Part shown: piece after piece, positions 18,786-28,413 of the stretch | How positions within the stretch are numbered: the first letter of the stretch is position 1 | Layout of the letters: each line of letters opens with the position of its first letter | Made by a program: the position numbers and the translations under genes | From: Shewanella hanedai | Lineage (GTDB): Bacteria; Pseudomonadota; Gammaproteobacteria; Enterobacterales; Shewanellaceae | Length of the DNA stretch: 64,000 nucleotides | Direction: 5' to 3' | NCBI RefSeq assembly: GCF_007197645.1 | Contig: NZ_VKGK01000005.1 | Location: forward strand, 1-64,000 | Notes under the pieces: model-generated | The model's input: only the letters and a program-made list of their open reading frames with translations | Databases searched by the model: none | Told to the model about the DNA's origin: nothing

Positions 18786-19916
18786 ATGAATACTCAATGT
18801 ATAGTTGAAGAGTACCAAGTTATAGCAAGCTCAGAGATAGATGATCTTATTTTTATGAGTAACCCACAAGAGTGGACATTTGAAGAGCAAAAAGAAATTC
18901 AAAATAAACTTATCCTTGAAGCGTTTAACTATCATTATAATAGAAATGAAAGTTATAGGAAATATTGTATTACACAACATGTTAATGAGAATATCACTTC
19001 AATTGATGATATTCCTGTGTTTCCAACATCTGTTTTTAAATATATGAAACTACATACTGCTAGTGAAGATGATATTGAGAATTGGTATACAAGTAGCGGT
19101 ACTAGTGGTATGAAAAGTAATATTGCTCGTGATCGACTAAGTATTGAAAGGTTACTTGGTTCAGTTAATTTTGGCATGAAATATGTCGGTAATTGGTTTG
19201 AACACGAAATGGAATTGGTTAATCTTGGTCCAGACCGTTTTAACACTAATAATATATGGTTTAAGTATGTAATGAGTTTGGTTGAATTACTTTACCCAAC
19301 CGAATTCACTGTCAATAACGATGAAATTGATTTAGAAAAAACAATGCATCATTTATTTCGTATTTATAACACTAAAAAAGATATTTGCTTGATTGGTCCT
19401 CCTTATTTTATTTATCTATTATGTCAGTACATTAATGCCAATGATATTGAATTTATTGCGGGGAATAGATTGCACATCATCACTGGTGGTGGTTGGAAGT
19501 TAAATCAAAGTGAGTCCTTAAGTCGTGATGATTTTAATGCTATGTTAATGGAAGTATTTCATTTGAATAACATCAATCAAATTAGAGACACTTTTAATCA
19601 AGTAGAGTTAAATACGTGTTTTTTTGAAGATGAATATCAAAGGAAGCATGTTCCTCCTTGGGTTTATGCTCGCGCTCTTGATCCTGAAACACTACAGCCA
19701 GTTATTGACGGTGAACAAGGATTATTAAGCTATATGGATGCATCATCAACAGGATACCCAGCATTTATTGTTACAGATGATATAGGTATTATCCATCATG
19801 TTAAAAGCCCTGATCCCTATCCTGGTACAAAAGTTGAGATAATACGAAGATTAAATACACGCGCACAGAAAGGGTGTGCTATTTCAATGATTAATACAAT
19901 GAAAGTAAATAATTAA
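18786..19916 (+). CDS. luxE: Long-chain-fatty-acid--luciferin-component ligase (acyl-protein synthetase)
   Basis: A 376-residue ATP-dependent enzyme that activates the fatty acid as acyl-AMP and passes it to LuxC (known). The start at 18786 is preferred over TTG at 18780; AGG (18777-18779) gives the ribosome site. The ANL-like phosphate-binding stretch [11 protein letters not shown] is visible. With this start, the C-terminal acyl-carrying cysteine in QKGCAISM is Cys364, exactly the number reported for characterised LuxE proteins, which supports the start choice. Confidence 0.95.
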   Translation: MNTQCIVEEYQVIASSEIDDLIFMSNPQEWTFEEQKEIQNKLILEAFNYHYNRNESYRKYCITQHVNENITSIDDIPVFPTSVFKYMKLHTASEDDIENWYTSSGTSGMKSNIARDRLSIERLLGSVNFGMKYVGNWFEHEMELVNLGPDRFNTNNIWFKYVMSLVELLYPTEFTVNNDEIDLEKTMHHLFRIYNTKKDICLIGPPYFIYLLCQYINANDIEFIAGNRLHIITGGGWKLNQSESLSRDDFNAMLMEVFHLNNINQIRDTFNQVELNTCFFEDEYQRKHVPPWVYARALDPETLQPVIDGEQGLLSYMDASSTGYPAFIVTDDIGIIHHVKSPDPYPGTKVEIIRRLNTRAQKGCAISMINTMKVNN

Positions 19917-19938
19917 TACTGCGTGGTGGATATAATAT

Positions 19939-20649
19939 ATGAAAGTAAAATGCAGCGTATCAAAAATAGAGTTAATAAATAAAAATATATATAAAGTTTA
20001 TATTAAACCTTATGTTCCTATTGATTTCAAAGCTGGGCAGTATATATATATAAATTTAAGTGGTAATAAAAGGCAACCATTTTCTATTGCTAGTTGTCCA
20101 ACAGATAATAGTGTGATTGAACTGCATGTTGGCAGTTCAAATGAAAACAGTTCTTTAGATGTAATGGAATATTTTGGTGATGCTCTAATAAAAAATAGTA
20201 CCATCGTGATAGATGCTCCACATGGAGAGGCGTGGTTACGTGAAGGCAGTAATAAACCAATATTGTTGATTGCCGGTGGTACAGGTTTATCCTATATTAG
20301 CAGTATTCTTCGAAACTGTTTAAACCGAGGTTTCACTCAACCTATTTATGTTTATTGGGGAGTGAAAAATATAGATTTTTTGTATGCAGATGAAGAACTA
20401 CAGTTATTATGCAGTCACCACAGTAATTTACATTACATTCCAGTGGTATTAGAAGACAGTAAATATACGTGGTTAGGAAAAAAAGGCACGGTTATTGATG
20501 CTGTCATGGATGATTTTACTGTTCTTACGCTTTTTGATATTTATGTCTGTGGGCCTAATTTGATGACTAAGGCAGCAAAAGATAAATTAGTTGCAAAAAA
20601 GAGTGCTAAATCAGAACAAATGTTTTCCGATGCTTTTGCATATATGTGA
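19939..20649 (+). CDS. luxG: NAD(P)H-flavin oxidoreductase of the lux operon
   Basis: A 236-residue Fre/LuxG-family flavin reductase that supplies FMNH2 to luciferase. The flavin-binding motif RQPFSIAS (near residue 46) and the pyridine-nucleotide motif IAGGTGLSYISSIL (near 111) are visible, with CGPNLMTK near the end. It starts 22 bp after luxE and is the last lux gene; no riboflavin (rib) genes follow, unlike Photobacterium operons. A perfect inverted repeat at 20731-20761 lies downstream. Confidence 0.94.
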   Translation: MKVKCSVSKIELINKNIYKVYIKPYVPIDFKAGQYIYINLSGNKRQPFSIASCPTDNSVIELHVGSSNENSSLDVMEYFGDALIKNSTIVIDAPHGEAWLREGSNKPILLIAGGTGLSYISSILRNCLNRGFTQPIYVYWGVKNIDFLYADEELQLLCSHHSNLHYIPVVLEDSKYTWLGKKGTVIDAVMDDFTVLTLFDIYVCGPNLMTKAAKDKLVAKKSAKSEQMFSDAFAYM

Positions 20650-20730
20650 TCTTTTAAATGTAGTGTAGATATAATAAACATCAGTCTAAGAAGCAATCTA
20701 TTTGGTTCGTTGTATTTTAAGTGGTGATTT

Positions 20731-20761
20731 CTGACATGACAGTCATATAAAGTCATGTCAG
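20731..20761 (+). terminator. Hairpin after luxG
   Basis: Perfect 10-bp arms CTGACATGAC (20731-20740) and GTCATGTCAG (20752-20761) around an 11-nt loop. The following sequence (TTCTCTATG) has no strong T-run, so it may be a weak or factor-assisted terminator, or protect the 3' end. It separates luxG from the convergent GST-like gene. Confidence 0.55.
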
Positions 20762-20788
20762 TTCTCTATGAACCTCACCCATTAAACA

Positions 20789-21436
20789 TTAACCAAATAC
20801 AAACTCTTCTTCACTGTCGAGCCAGGTTGGGTATTTTATCATTATGTCGATGAAAGTAGAGCTGGCTAAATGTTTAGCTAACCAGGCCTGAACATTGGGG
20901 GTAGGGGATGTTTCGAACCACATTTTATCTACATGGGCAAATTGGCGTACAAAGGGATAGATTGCATAATCAGCGATACTGGCTGTATGACAGAGCAGAT
21001 TATCATGCTTGGCTAAGAGGCTTTCCAGGTGGGAGATGAATATCATGCCCTGATCGCGATAATGTGCTTTAGTGAATTCAGGGTATCTGTCGGCGTACTT
21101 GTATTTGTCTAGCCAAGGTTTAAAGTTATCATCATTAGTCTTGATTAATGCCATGGCTATCTCTTGTAACTCAGGCTTATCGGTCAGCAATAAATTCAGA
21201 GGATCCTTCTGCATTAGTGCCCAACACATGATATCGATACTCTCATCGATCACTTGATTATCTGAAGTGATGAGTACGGGTACCGTTCCTTTTGGGGATG
21301 AATATAACATTTGCTGAGGTTTATTTTTTAGGATTATCTCTCTTAACATGACTTGAGTGCCAGAGAGGGAAATGCCAAGTCGAGCGCGCATGGCATAGGG
21401 GCAGCGTCTAAATGAGTAGAGAGTGGCTAAAGACAT
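20789..21436 (-). CDS. Glutathione S-transferase-like / glutaredoxin-fold protein
   Basis: A 215-residue protein from the ATG at 21436 (MSLATLYSFRRC); the frame opens further upstream but the family begins at this strand. The N-terminal thioredoxin fold carries the CPYA motif (CPYAMRARL) and the cis-Pro/TVPVL plus ESIDIM glutathione-binding segments. The C-terminal half is helical as in GST proteins. A CPYA active site resembles glutaredoxin-2-like proteins, so it may act on disulfides or conjugates; the substrate is unknown. It is convergent with luxG and divergent from trhO, with no operon partner. Confidence 0.85.
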   Translation of the reverse strand: MSLATLYSFRRCPYAMRARLGISLSGTQVMLREIILKNKPQQMLYSSPKGTVPVLITSDNQVIDESIDIMCWALMQKDPLNLLLTDKPELQEIAMALIKTNDDNFKPWLDKYKYADRYPEFTKAHYRDQGMIFISHLESLLAKHDNLLCHTASIADYAIYPFVRQFAHVDKMWFETSPTPNVQAWLAKHLASSTFIDIMIKYPTWLDSEEEFVFG

Positions 21437-21704
21437 GATTTTCTCTGGTAAGTTGCTTGAATTCTTTATTATGTTGTGGCTTTTCTTATCAAAAAACAAT
21501 CAAGATTTAACTTCAAATTGAACTTGGGAGACTAAAGTCATCATATTTTCTTAATACCCCTACTTTTTGTCTCTGTTTGTGTTTATGTTACTCATGTATG
21601 ATTCTCGCCGTTTTTGCTAACTAGCTCACTCACAATTGTGAGCCAGTCTATCATTGAGTCAATATGCACTGGAGATTAAGCTCCAGCAAGCAGTAGAGGT
21701 TAGT

Positions 21705-22694
21705 ATGTCCCACGTTGTTGTTTGTGCCCTTTATAAGTTTGTTTCCCTTCCTGATTTTGAACTGATCCAGAAACCCCTATTAGCCGAGATGGAAAAATCA
21801 GGCATAAAAGGCACTTTGTTGCTGGCCAACGAAGGGATTAACGGTACTGTCGCGGGCTCACAAGAAGCGATAGATAACCTACTTATCTGGCTGGCTGGAC
21901 AGCCGGGCCTTGATAACATAGTGCATAAGTTTTCGTTCGATGAAACCATGCCTTTTTATCGTACCAAGGTGAAATTAAAAAAAGAGATCGTGACGATGGG
22001 GATCGAGGGTATTGATCCACTCAAAGTCGTTGGCACTTATGTTAAGCCTAAAGATTGGAATGCGCTTATTTCAGATCCTGAGGTGTTACTGGTCGACACC
22101 CGCAATGAATACGAAGTCAAAATAGGAACCTTTAAAAATGCTGTCGATCCTAAGACCGACACATTTCGTGAATTCCCTGCTTATGTAAAAGAACACCTCG
22201 ATCCTGCGAAGCATAAAAAAGTGGCCATGTTTTGTACGGGTGGGATCCGCTGTGAAAAATCCACCGCTTACCTCAAAGAGCAAGGCTTTGATGAGGTTTA
22301 TCATCTTGAAGGCGGCGTGCTTAAGTATCTTGAAGAGGTTAAGCAGGAAGAGAGCTTGTGGGAAGGTGAGTGTTTTGTGTTTGATAATCGCGTTGCGGTT
22401 AACCATGACTTGGAAAAAGGTCAATACGATCAATGCAACGCTTGTCGTATGCCAATAACAGAGGCTGAAAAAGCCAGTGAAGCATTTGTTCAGGGAGTCA
22501 GTTGTCCTCATTGTATCGACACCATTTCAGATAAGCAGCGTCAGCGCTTTGAAGAACGAGAGCGTCAGATGCAACTCGCAGACAAGCGTGGTGAAGCTCA
22601 TATCGGTAGTGATGTCGGTGCTGTGATTCAAAACCGCCGTGATCACAAAGAAAACCTTAAGAAAGCGCAGCTTAAGCTTAACAGTAAAAAATAG
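21705..22694 (+). CDS. trhO: tRNA uridine(34) hydroxylase (rhodanese domain)
   Basis: A 329-residue protein of the YceA/TrhO family, which forms 5-hydroxyuridine at tRNA wobble position 34 (known for E. coli). The ATG at 21705 ([12 protein letters not shown]) follows AGAGG; an in-frame ATG at 21654 lacks a ribosome site. Domain order: an N-terminal acylphosphatase-like region ([10 protein letters not shown]), a rhodanese domain ([10 protein letters not shown] to the [10 protein letters not shown] active loop, Cys near residue 177), then a Cys-rich tail (CNACRMP, SCPHC). It is followed by a strong terminator. Confidence 0.95.
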   Translation: MSHVVVCALYKFVSLPDFELIQKPLLAEMEKSGIKGTLLLANEGINGTVAGSQEAIDNLLIWLAGQPGLDNIVHKFSFDETMPFYRTKVKLKKEIVTMGIEGIDPLKVVGTYVKPKDWNALISDPEVLLVDTRNEYEVKIGTFKNAVDPKTDTFREFPAYVKEHLDPAKHKKVAMFCTGGIRCEKSTAYLKEQGFDEVYHLEGGVLKYLEEVKQEESLWEGECFVFDNRVAVNHDLEKGQYDQCNACRMPITEAEKASEAFVQGVSCPHCIDTISDKQRQRFEERERQMQLADKRGEAHIGSDVGAVIQNRRDHKENLKKAQLKLNSKK

Positions 22695-22791
22695 AAATAA
22701 ATGAGTTGGAGGCTAGAATGGCGTCTATACTCATTTAGCAATAAGAGAATTATTGATCCTGTATCGGGCGATTAATACCTCCATATTGTTG

Positions 22792-22820
22792 AAAAAGCCG
22801 TCTTTGACGGCTTTTTTTTT
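22792..22820 (+). terminator. Intrinsic terminator after trhO
   Basis: AAAAAGCCGTC, a TTT loop, GACGGCTTTTT and a run of T residues: a textbook Rho-independent terminator. Confidence 0.92.
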
Positions 22821-23073
22821 GCTTTCTGTCATTGAATGATTTATTTCTCTTGTTTTATCCACTTTGATGTTCATCAATGTATTTTTAGATTAACTCTATT
22901 TAGCGATTGATATCGAACTGTTTATATTCTGCCATTGATTTCTTTTTCTAATGGTTACTTGTTTGCATTCTATTTTTAAGAATATTCTAAATAGTATTTC
23001 TGAATTTACAAATTTAATTATGAATGTAGTTTTGTTCAAAGAAACAACAAAAATAATTAAATAGGAATAGATA
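22821..23073. other. Porin upstream region without a gene
   Basis: Part of a 379-bp gap whose left part holds the trhO terminator. It is AT-rich and presumably contains the porin promoter and regulator sites; no individual site is clear to me. A 63-residue frame on the opposite strand is not credible coding. Confidence 0.5.
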
Positions 23074-24252
23074 ATGAAACAGTGCAAAGAAAAATTAATA
23101 GTATCAATATTATTTGGATGTTCTGCTGGTATAGCCAGTTGTGGTGTGCAAGCAATAGAAATACAAGCTGATCCATGGACGTTAAATATTAATGGTAATG
23201 TTAATGGCCACCTCTCTTACGTGCAGTGTGATAACAGTACTAATGTCGTCGCGGGTAATCCATTATTATGTATAGGCGATGATGCAACCTCTGTTGCGAA
23301 TGGATATTTACCAACAGGTATCGATTTCGGTATTTCTAGAACGGTTAATGATTACCATGTTGCCGTGCATTTTGCTTATGAAGGGGGAACCGTTACTAAT
23401 GGGCCATTTAATGGCGGAGGCACAACGGAGTCATTTAGAGGATATTTAACTGTCGCAAATGACCATTACGGTGAGGTTAAAATTGGACGAGACTACGGTG
23501 TATTTGGAATCGATGTCATATTGTCCGATATGTCTTTATTAGGCGTAGGTGCTTCAGCCATTATAAAATCTCCATTAAACACCACATTAGGAAGTTCTGG
23601 GTATGGTTATATATTTGTCGATCGCCTCGCGCAAATTAACTATTCGTTTCCTACCAAAAACGGTCTGAGTGCCACTGTTGGGGTATATCAACCGCTAGAT
23701 CCATCGACCCTAGGGGCTGAAAACACCTTTGTAGGTGACTCAGGCTCTAAAACGCCAGGTTTTCACGGGAAATTAAAGTATGAGTTTGAAAAGGGGTTTA
23801 TATCTAGCACTTGGTTAACCCAGCAGATTGATAATAATGAGGTGAACGAAACCGCTTTTGCTTGGGATGTCACTGGTAAAATGAATTTTGGGGCGCTTTC
23901 TCTTGTGGCTTCTTATCATGATGCGAAAGGTGTCGGTCACTCAGGGTTGTTTTTCGATGGTATCGATGCCCAAGGTAATGCGAGAAACTCGAATGGCTAC
24001 TTTGTGCAGGCTATGTATAGCTTCACAGACACTCGTGTCGGCATTAATTATGGAATATCAACATTGGACAGAAATGCCAATGATCCGTTAGTGAACCTTA
24101 AGCAAAGTGAAAAGCTAACATTTGGCGCCTATCATAGCTTGTTTGAAGGACTCACCTTGGTGGCTGAAGTGTCCATGTATGAATCTGAAAACAATAAAAA
24201 TCAAAGTATTGATAATCTAGGACTAAACTTAGGCGCTGTGTATTTTTTCTAG
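23074..24252 (+). CDS. Gram-negative general porin
   Basis: A 392-residue outer-membrane barrel. A signal peptide spans about residues 1-27 (hydrophobic core LIVSILFGCSAGIAS, then VQA/IE). The mature protein has alternating amphipathic strands, the porin_4-like FRGYLTVANDHYGEVKIGRDYG segment (split here as FRGYLTV and GEVKIGRDYG), and ends in Phe (GAVYFF), the outer-membrane assembly signal. Two cysteines near the mature N-terminus (VQCDN, LLCIG) may form a loop disulfide. It sits at the left of the LysR/importer/pxp island and probably admits its substrate (inference). A terminator hairpin follows. Confidence 0.88.
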   Translation: MKQCKEKLIVSILFGCSAGIASCGVQAIEIQADPWTLNINGNVNGHLSYVQCDNSTNVVAGNPLLCIGDDATSVANGYLPTGIDFGISRTVNDYHVAVHFAYEGGTVTNGPFNGGGTTESFRGYLTVANDHYGEVKIGRDYGVFGIDVILSDMSLLGVGASAIIKSPLNTTLGSSGYGYIFVDRLAQINYSFPTKNGLSATVGVYQPLDPSTLGAENTFVGDSGSKTPGFHGKLKYEFEKGFISSTWLTQQIDNNEVNETAFAWDVTGKMNFGALSLVASYHDAKGVGHSGLFFDGIDAQGNARNSNGYFVQAMYSFTDTRVGINYGISTLDRNANDPLVNLKQSEKLTFGAYHSLFEGLTLVAEVSMYESENNKNQSIDNLGLNLGAVYFF

Positions 24253-24289
24253 CGTAGAAGATTAAACTAAATGTAATATTACGATTCAT

Positions 24290-24326
24290 AACCACTTAGT
24301 TTTATGGATGACTAAGTGGTTTTTTT
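24290..24326 (+). terminator. Intrinsic terminator after the porin gene
   Basis: ACCACTTAGT (24291-24300) and ACTAAGTGGT (24311-24320) pair perfectly around a 10-nt loop, followed by six T. It ends just before the ribosome site of the cupin gene, so some read-through may express that gene. Confidence 0.88.
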
Positions 24327-24335
24327 GAGGTGTTT

Positions 24336-24626
24336 ATGGATTCAGTTAGAGATCAAGCAATTTCAAATGTTCAAATTGATAATGACAGAGTGTTGGTTAC
24401 GCAGTGGTGTTTTTCTGTTGGTGCCGAAACTCGTTGGCATCATCACTGTTTAGATTATATTGTGATCCCAGATATGGATGGATGCTTATTATTAGAAACA
24501 AGGAATGGACATGATATTGTCGAATTGAAAGCGGGTAAATCTTATTCTCGTCTGTCAGGCGTTGAACACAATGTGGTTAATATTAACGACTTTGATTTTT
24601 CATTTGTAGAAGTTGAGCTTAAATAA
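24336..24626 (+). CDS. Small single-domain cupin protein
   Basis: A 96-residue protein from the ATG at 24336 (TGAGG at 24326-24330). The cupin metal motif is visible: GAETRWHHHCLDYIVIP (His cluster) and the later GVEHNVVN with a second His, in the double-stranded beta-helix spacing. Cupins of this size are often enzyme accessory proteins, isomerases or sensors; no specific reaction can be assigned. It is squeezed between the porin terminator and the convergent LysR gene, so it probably belongs functionally to the pxp/importer island. Confidence 0.78.
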   Translation: MDSVRDQAISNVQIDNDRVLVTQWCFSVGAETRWHHHCLDYIVIPDMDGCLLLETRNGHDIVELKAGKSYSRLSGVEHNVVNINDFDFSFVEVELK

Positions 24627-24643
24627 TATATATATGTAACTTT

Positions 24644-25552
24644 TTATCTTGCCTGTCCTGAATTATATTCCATTCTACAGAATTCAATAAAAGCTTGAGT
24701 TAATTCAGGAAGCTCTTCTTTTGTCATCCACATAAGGCCGACATCCATACTTGGTATGTCATCAACAATACTGCGTGACTCTATTCTTTCACCTTCTAAC
24801 GACCAAGGACGATACACCATATCTGACAAAATGGTGATGCCTTCACCGGTGGCAACCATACTTCTTACGGCTTCTATCACACTGGTTTCAAATACAATGT
24901 TGGGTTTTAAATTAAATGTCTCCCAATAATTCATATGACTCTTAGCGGCTTCATCAATGGTTAACTGCACGTAGGGGTATGTAGCGATATCATTAAGGCT
25001 GATTGATTTTTTCTGCAGTAAAGGATGATCGGTTGCTGTCCACACTTTACGCTTCGAGCTGACTAATACTTCTCTGGATAACTGGTCACTCTCTTCAGCA
25101 TTGGAGACTAATAAAATCGCAATATCAATTTGGTCGTTAGCTATTTTTGATTCTGCAATCTGTCGTTTTAATTCTAAAATTTCGACATTTACATTAGGAA
25201 ATGCCCGACCAAATCGAGAGAGTAGCGGAGTTAGAAAGTAACCCGAAACTGTCGGACTTACCCCCAACTTAAGCTTCCCTGAGTATTGTTTTCTGTCTTT
25301 GAATGTGTGCATCGCGGTAGAGACGGCGGATAAAATATTTTGGCAGTGCTGTAAGAAGTGGTAGCCGTTATAAGTCAGTTTCAATCCTTTATGATGTCGG
25401 TCAAATAAAGATACACCTAGCATAGATTCAAGTTCTTGAATTGCACTGGTCACTGCTGAAGCAGAAATACCAATTGAGGCTGCTGCTTCGGTGACTTTTC
25501 CACTTTCCGCAGCGGCAACAAAATACCTTATTTGTCTAAGTGTAATGGACAT
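24644..25552 (-). CDS. LysR-family transcriptional regulator
   Basis: A 302-residue regulator. The N-terminal winged helix-turn-helix is canonical (LRQIRYFVAAAESGKVTEAA, then AIQELESMLGVSLFDR). A type 2 periplasmic-binding-fold effector domain covers about 90-295. It is divergent from the importer/pxp operon across a 234-bp AT-rich gap (25553-25786) where LysR proteins usually bind, so it most likely controls that operon and perhaps the porin and cupin. The effector may be the imported substrate or 5-oxoproline (inference). Confidence 0.92.
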   Translation of the reverse strand: MSITLRQIRYFVAAAESGKVTEAAASIGISASAVTSAIQELESMLGVSLFDRHHKGLKLTYNGYHFLQHCQNILSAVSTAMHTFKDRKQYSGKLKLGVSPTVSGYFLTPLLSRFGRAFPNVNVEILELKRQIAESKIANDQIDIAILLVSNAEESDQLSREVLVSSKRKVWTATDHPLLQKKSISLNDIATYPYVQLTIDEAAKSHMNYWETFNLKPNIVFETSVIEAVRSMVATGEGITILSDMVYRPWSLEGERIESRSIVDDIPSMDVGLMWMTKEELPELTQAFIEFCRMEYNSGQAR

Positions 25553-25786
25553 TAATATTTTCCTCTTGTTTTTGTTAATTTTAGTTTTACTTATTAATCA
25601 ATCTATTAAAAGCTATATTTTCATTTTTATAGTCTTCTGAAAATCAGAATTTAATCAGTTGAAATTCTAAATTCACAAATGTTCGCTTAGGGTTAAAGAT
25701 AAAACAAGTTTTTAACAAAGCCAGTTTTATTTTGGATTAATTCAATACCACTACAAATCTTAATAACAATAAAGATGGAGATTAAA

Positions 25787-26869
25787 ATGAAATTTACACG
25801 TTTAATATTTATTTTCATGGCACTCGTTTTATCGGCAAGCCCAAGTCATGGCTCTGAAAGTAAAGATGGAAATTGGTACCCCTATGAAGTTGATGTACTG
25901 AACCCGCCTTTTGATATGGAAAGTGAAAAGACAAGTTTGCAATACGTGCCTCTTAAGAAAGCGAAAAAGAAATGGCAGTTATGTGTGTCATTTCCACACA
26001 TGAAAGACGCTTATTGGACTGCGGTCAATTACGGGATTATCAATGAAGCTGAGCGGTTAGGCGTCAAGATAAATTTAGTGGAAGCTGGAGGGTACACCAA
26101 TTTAAGTAAACAGATTTCACAAATTGAAGACTGTATCTCTTCCGGTGCCAATGCCCTCATTGTGGGAGCGATTTCGTATCAAGGTTTGAATAATGTGATT
26201 AGTGAGGCGCGTAATAAAAACATTCCCGTGATTGATGTTGTTAACGGTGTTTCATCAACGGATATTGTCGCTAAATCGTTGGTTTCTTTTGGTGAAATGG
26301 GCGGGAAAACGGGCGAGTATTTAGTGGCTATGCATCCAAATGGTTCGAAAAAAATGAAAGTGGCTTGGTTTCCTGGCCCTTCAGGTGCTGGCTGGGTAGA
26401 AGCGGGTCACAAAGGGTTTTCTGCTGCGGTTGCTAATGGCGCTATTGAGCTGCTTGAAACCAAATATGGTGACACAGGAAAAGAGGTTCAAACTAAATTG
26501 GTTGAGGACACTTTGCAGGCTCACCCAGATGTTGACTACATCGTTGGAACCGCTGTTACAGCTGAAGCGGCCGCCAGTATTTTACGAAGCCGAGGGCTGG
26601 CGAAGGAAATCAAAGTCATCTCCTACTATTTTACCCCAGGTGTTGAAAATGGCATCAAGTCAGGAAGGATCATGGCAGCTCCAACAGATTCAACTGTGAT
26701 ACAAGGTCGAATAGCGGTAGATCAGGCTGTTCGTGTGCTTGAGGGCATTCCATATCGCATGCATGTGGGGCCACAGCTTTTTATGGTCGATGAAAGCAAC
26801 ATCAATACGTTCAACCGTGACGGTGCATTAGCGCCGATGAACTTCAAACCTACTTTTAATCTCGATTAA
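25787..26869 (+). CDS. TorT-like periplasmic substrate-binding protein of a sugar-type ABC importer
   Basis: A 360-residue exported protein. The start at 25787 (MKFTRL) is favoured by GGAG at 25777-25780. A signal peptide covers about 1-23 (ALVLSASPSHG). The mature part is a type 1 periplasmic-binding fold (LCVSFPHMKDAYWTAVNYG, QIEDCISSGANALIVGA, IPVIDVVNG). Similarity to TorT-type proteins, with the WYPYEVDVLNPPFD lead, is my recognition from memory. TorT itself senses TMAO with TorS; here no TorS is nearby and the gene is followed 14 bp later by an importer ATPase and permease, so it likely works as the solute receptor of an ABC transporter. The ligand is not known. Confidence 0.85.
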   Translation: MKFTRLIFIFMALVLSASPSHGSESKDGNWYPYEVDVLNPPFDMESEKTSLQYVPLKKAKKKWQLCVSFPHMKDAYWTAVNYGIINEAERLGVKINLVEAGGYTNLSKQISQIEDCISSGANALIVGAISYQGLNNVISEARNKNIPVIDVVNGVSSTDIVAKSLVSFGEMGGKTGEYLVAMHPNGSKKMKVAWFPGPSGAGWVEAGHKGFSAAVANGAIELLETKYGDTGKEVQTKLVEDTLQAHPDVDYIVGTAVTAEAAASILRSRGLAKEIKVISYYFTPGVENGIKSGRIMAAPTDSTVIQGRIAVDQAVRVLEGIPYRMHVGPQLFMVDESNINTFNRDGALAPMNFKPTFNLD

Positions 26870-26883
26870 AAGGGGAGTCAATC

Positions 26884-28413
26884 ATGAATTCAGAGTTGAA
26901 CGACGATAATGACATCATTATGTCATTATCGAAAGTAGGCAAGAAGTACGGACAAAACACGGCTCTTCATCCTATCGATTTTGAGCTAGAACGAGGTGAA
27001 GTGCATGTATTGTTTGGTGAGAATGGTGCGGGGAAATCAACTCTAATTTCATTAATCGCCGGTGCGAATAAACCGAGTTCAGGTCAGATTAATTACGATG
27101 GCAAGAATGTGGCTTTCTCATCAGTAAAAGAGGCGAGGTTATTGGGGATATGTGCAGTATTCCAAGAGTTCTCTTTAGTTCCGCAATTAACGGTTGCAGA
27201 CAACATGTTTCTTGGTCATGAGTTATCAAGTGGTTATGTGCTAGATAAAGCAGCAATGAATGATAAAGCCAATGCAGTCCTTAATGAGTTGGAGTTCGAT
27301 TTAACCGCTGATCAAATAGTGGGTGAGTTACCTCGTGCAGGCCAACAGATGGTGGAAATTGCAAAAGCATTTTGTGCCAATGTCTCGGTGCTTATTTTGG
27401 ACGAACCTACCGCGTCGTTAACAGAGCATGAAACGGAGCAGTTATTTCGATTAGTGAACAAGCTTAAGTCCCAAGGGGTTGGCATTATCTATATTACTCA
27501 CCGGATGGCTGAGATTCGCCAAATCTCCGATCGAGTGACAGTGCTAAGAGATGGCTTGTTAATTGGGCGTTTAAATACCTGTGATCTTGATGAAGATAGC
27601 TTAGTCGAGATGATGACTGGAGGGTCGGCATCAGATGTATTTCCTAATGTTGAGTCTACTGCTGGAAACATCATGTTTGAAGTGAGCAATCTATCTTCGG
27701 AGCTTGGGATCGATGACATCAGTTTACATGTCAAGCAGGGGGAAATAGTGGGCTTGGCTGGACTTATTGGTTCAGGTAAGTCTGAGTTTGCTCAAGTCTG
27801 TTATGGGTTAGCCCCTAAAACCCAAGGTCAAATCAAGGTTTGTGCTAAAGATATTTCTGTTGCGACTCCGAGTACCTTGATTGAGGCGGGGTTGTATTAC
27901 TGCTCCCCGGATCGCCATGATTCAGGTTTAGTCATTGATGCCAGTATTGGTCATAACTTGACGTTAAGCGCCTTAAAAACGAATGAGTTTAGTTTTGATT
28001 ATAGCTATGTACTAAAAGGAGGTAATGAACGACAGCGCATCAATACGTTAATGAAAAGGTTGCGGATTAAAGCAGATGATTCTCATCATCTAGTTAACAG
28101 TTTAAGTGGTGGGAACCAGCAGAAAGTCTTGCTAGCTAAGGCTCTTTCTCGACAATTTGAGGTGTTTATTTTCGATGAGCCCACGGTCGGTGTCGACGTG
28201 GCAACTCGTAAAGTGATCTACCAATTCATTGCTGAACTTTGCCAACAGGGAGCTGCCATTTTACTTATTTCGTCAGATCTTCCTGAAATAATACATTTAA
28301 CACATAGAGCCTACGTGTTCTGTGAAGGACAAATCGCGGTGCATTTAGAAAAAGAACAGATTAACGAGCAGAGCGTTCTTAGCCATTTTTTTGCTAAGGG
28401 GGAGGCAGCATGA
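26884..28413 (+). CDS. Sugar-type ABC importer ATPase (two ATP-binding domains, RbsA-like)
   Basis: A 509-residue cytosolic ATPase with two nucleotide-binding domains, as in RbsA/MglA. Domain 1: Walker A GENGAGKST, a degenerate signature (ELPRAGQQ) and Walker B VLILDEPTAS. Domain 2: Walker A-like GLIGSGKSE, an intact signature LSGGNQQKV and FIFDEPTVGVD. The degenerate partners are usual for this class. It starts 14 bp after the binding protein (GGGGAG ribosome site) and overlaps the permease start by four bases. Confidence 0.95.
   Translation: MNSELNDDNDIIMSLSKVGKKYGQNTALHPIDFELERGEVHVLFGENGAGKSTLISLIAGANKPSSGQINYDGKNVAFSSVKEARLLGICAVFQEFSLVPQLTVADNMFLGHELSSGYVLDKAAMNDKANAVLNELEFDLTADQIVGELPRAGQQMVEIAKAFCANVSVLILDEPTASLTEHETEQLFRLVNKLKSQGVGIIYITHRMAEIRQISDRVTVLRDGLLIGRLNTCDLDEDSLVEMMTGGSASDVFPNVESTAGNIMFEVSNLSSELGIDDISLHVKQGEIVGLAGLIGSGKSEFAQVCYGLAPKTQGQIKVCAKDISVATPSTLIEAGLYYCSPDRHDSGLVIDASIGHNLTLSALKTNEFSFDYSYVLKGGNERQRINTLMKRLRIKADDSHHLVNSLSGGNQQKVLLAKALSRQFEVFIFDEPTVGVDVATRKVIYQFIAELCQQGAAILLISSDLPEIIHLTHRAYVFCEGQIAVHLEKEQINEQSVLSHFFAKGEAA

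Noticed and set aside
11804..20788. Integrated mobile element carrying lux
   Set aside because: No integrase, transposase, tRNA end or flanking direct repeat could be found; only composition hints at transfer.
21670..21687. Short inverted repeat CTGGAG/CTCCAG before trhO
   Set aside because: A six-base stem upstream of the start is too short to call a riboswitch or operator.
22086..22511. 141-residue minus-strand frame inside trhO
   Set aside because: It lies wholly inside a well-supported gene and shows no family features.
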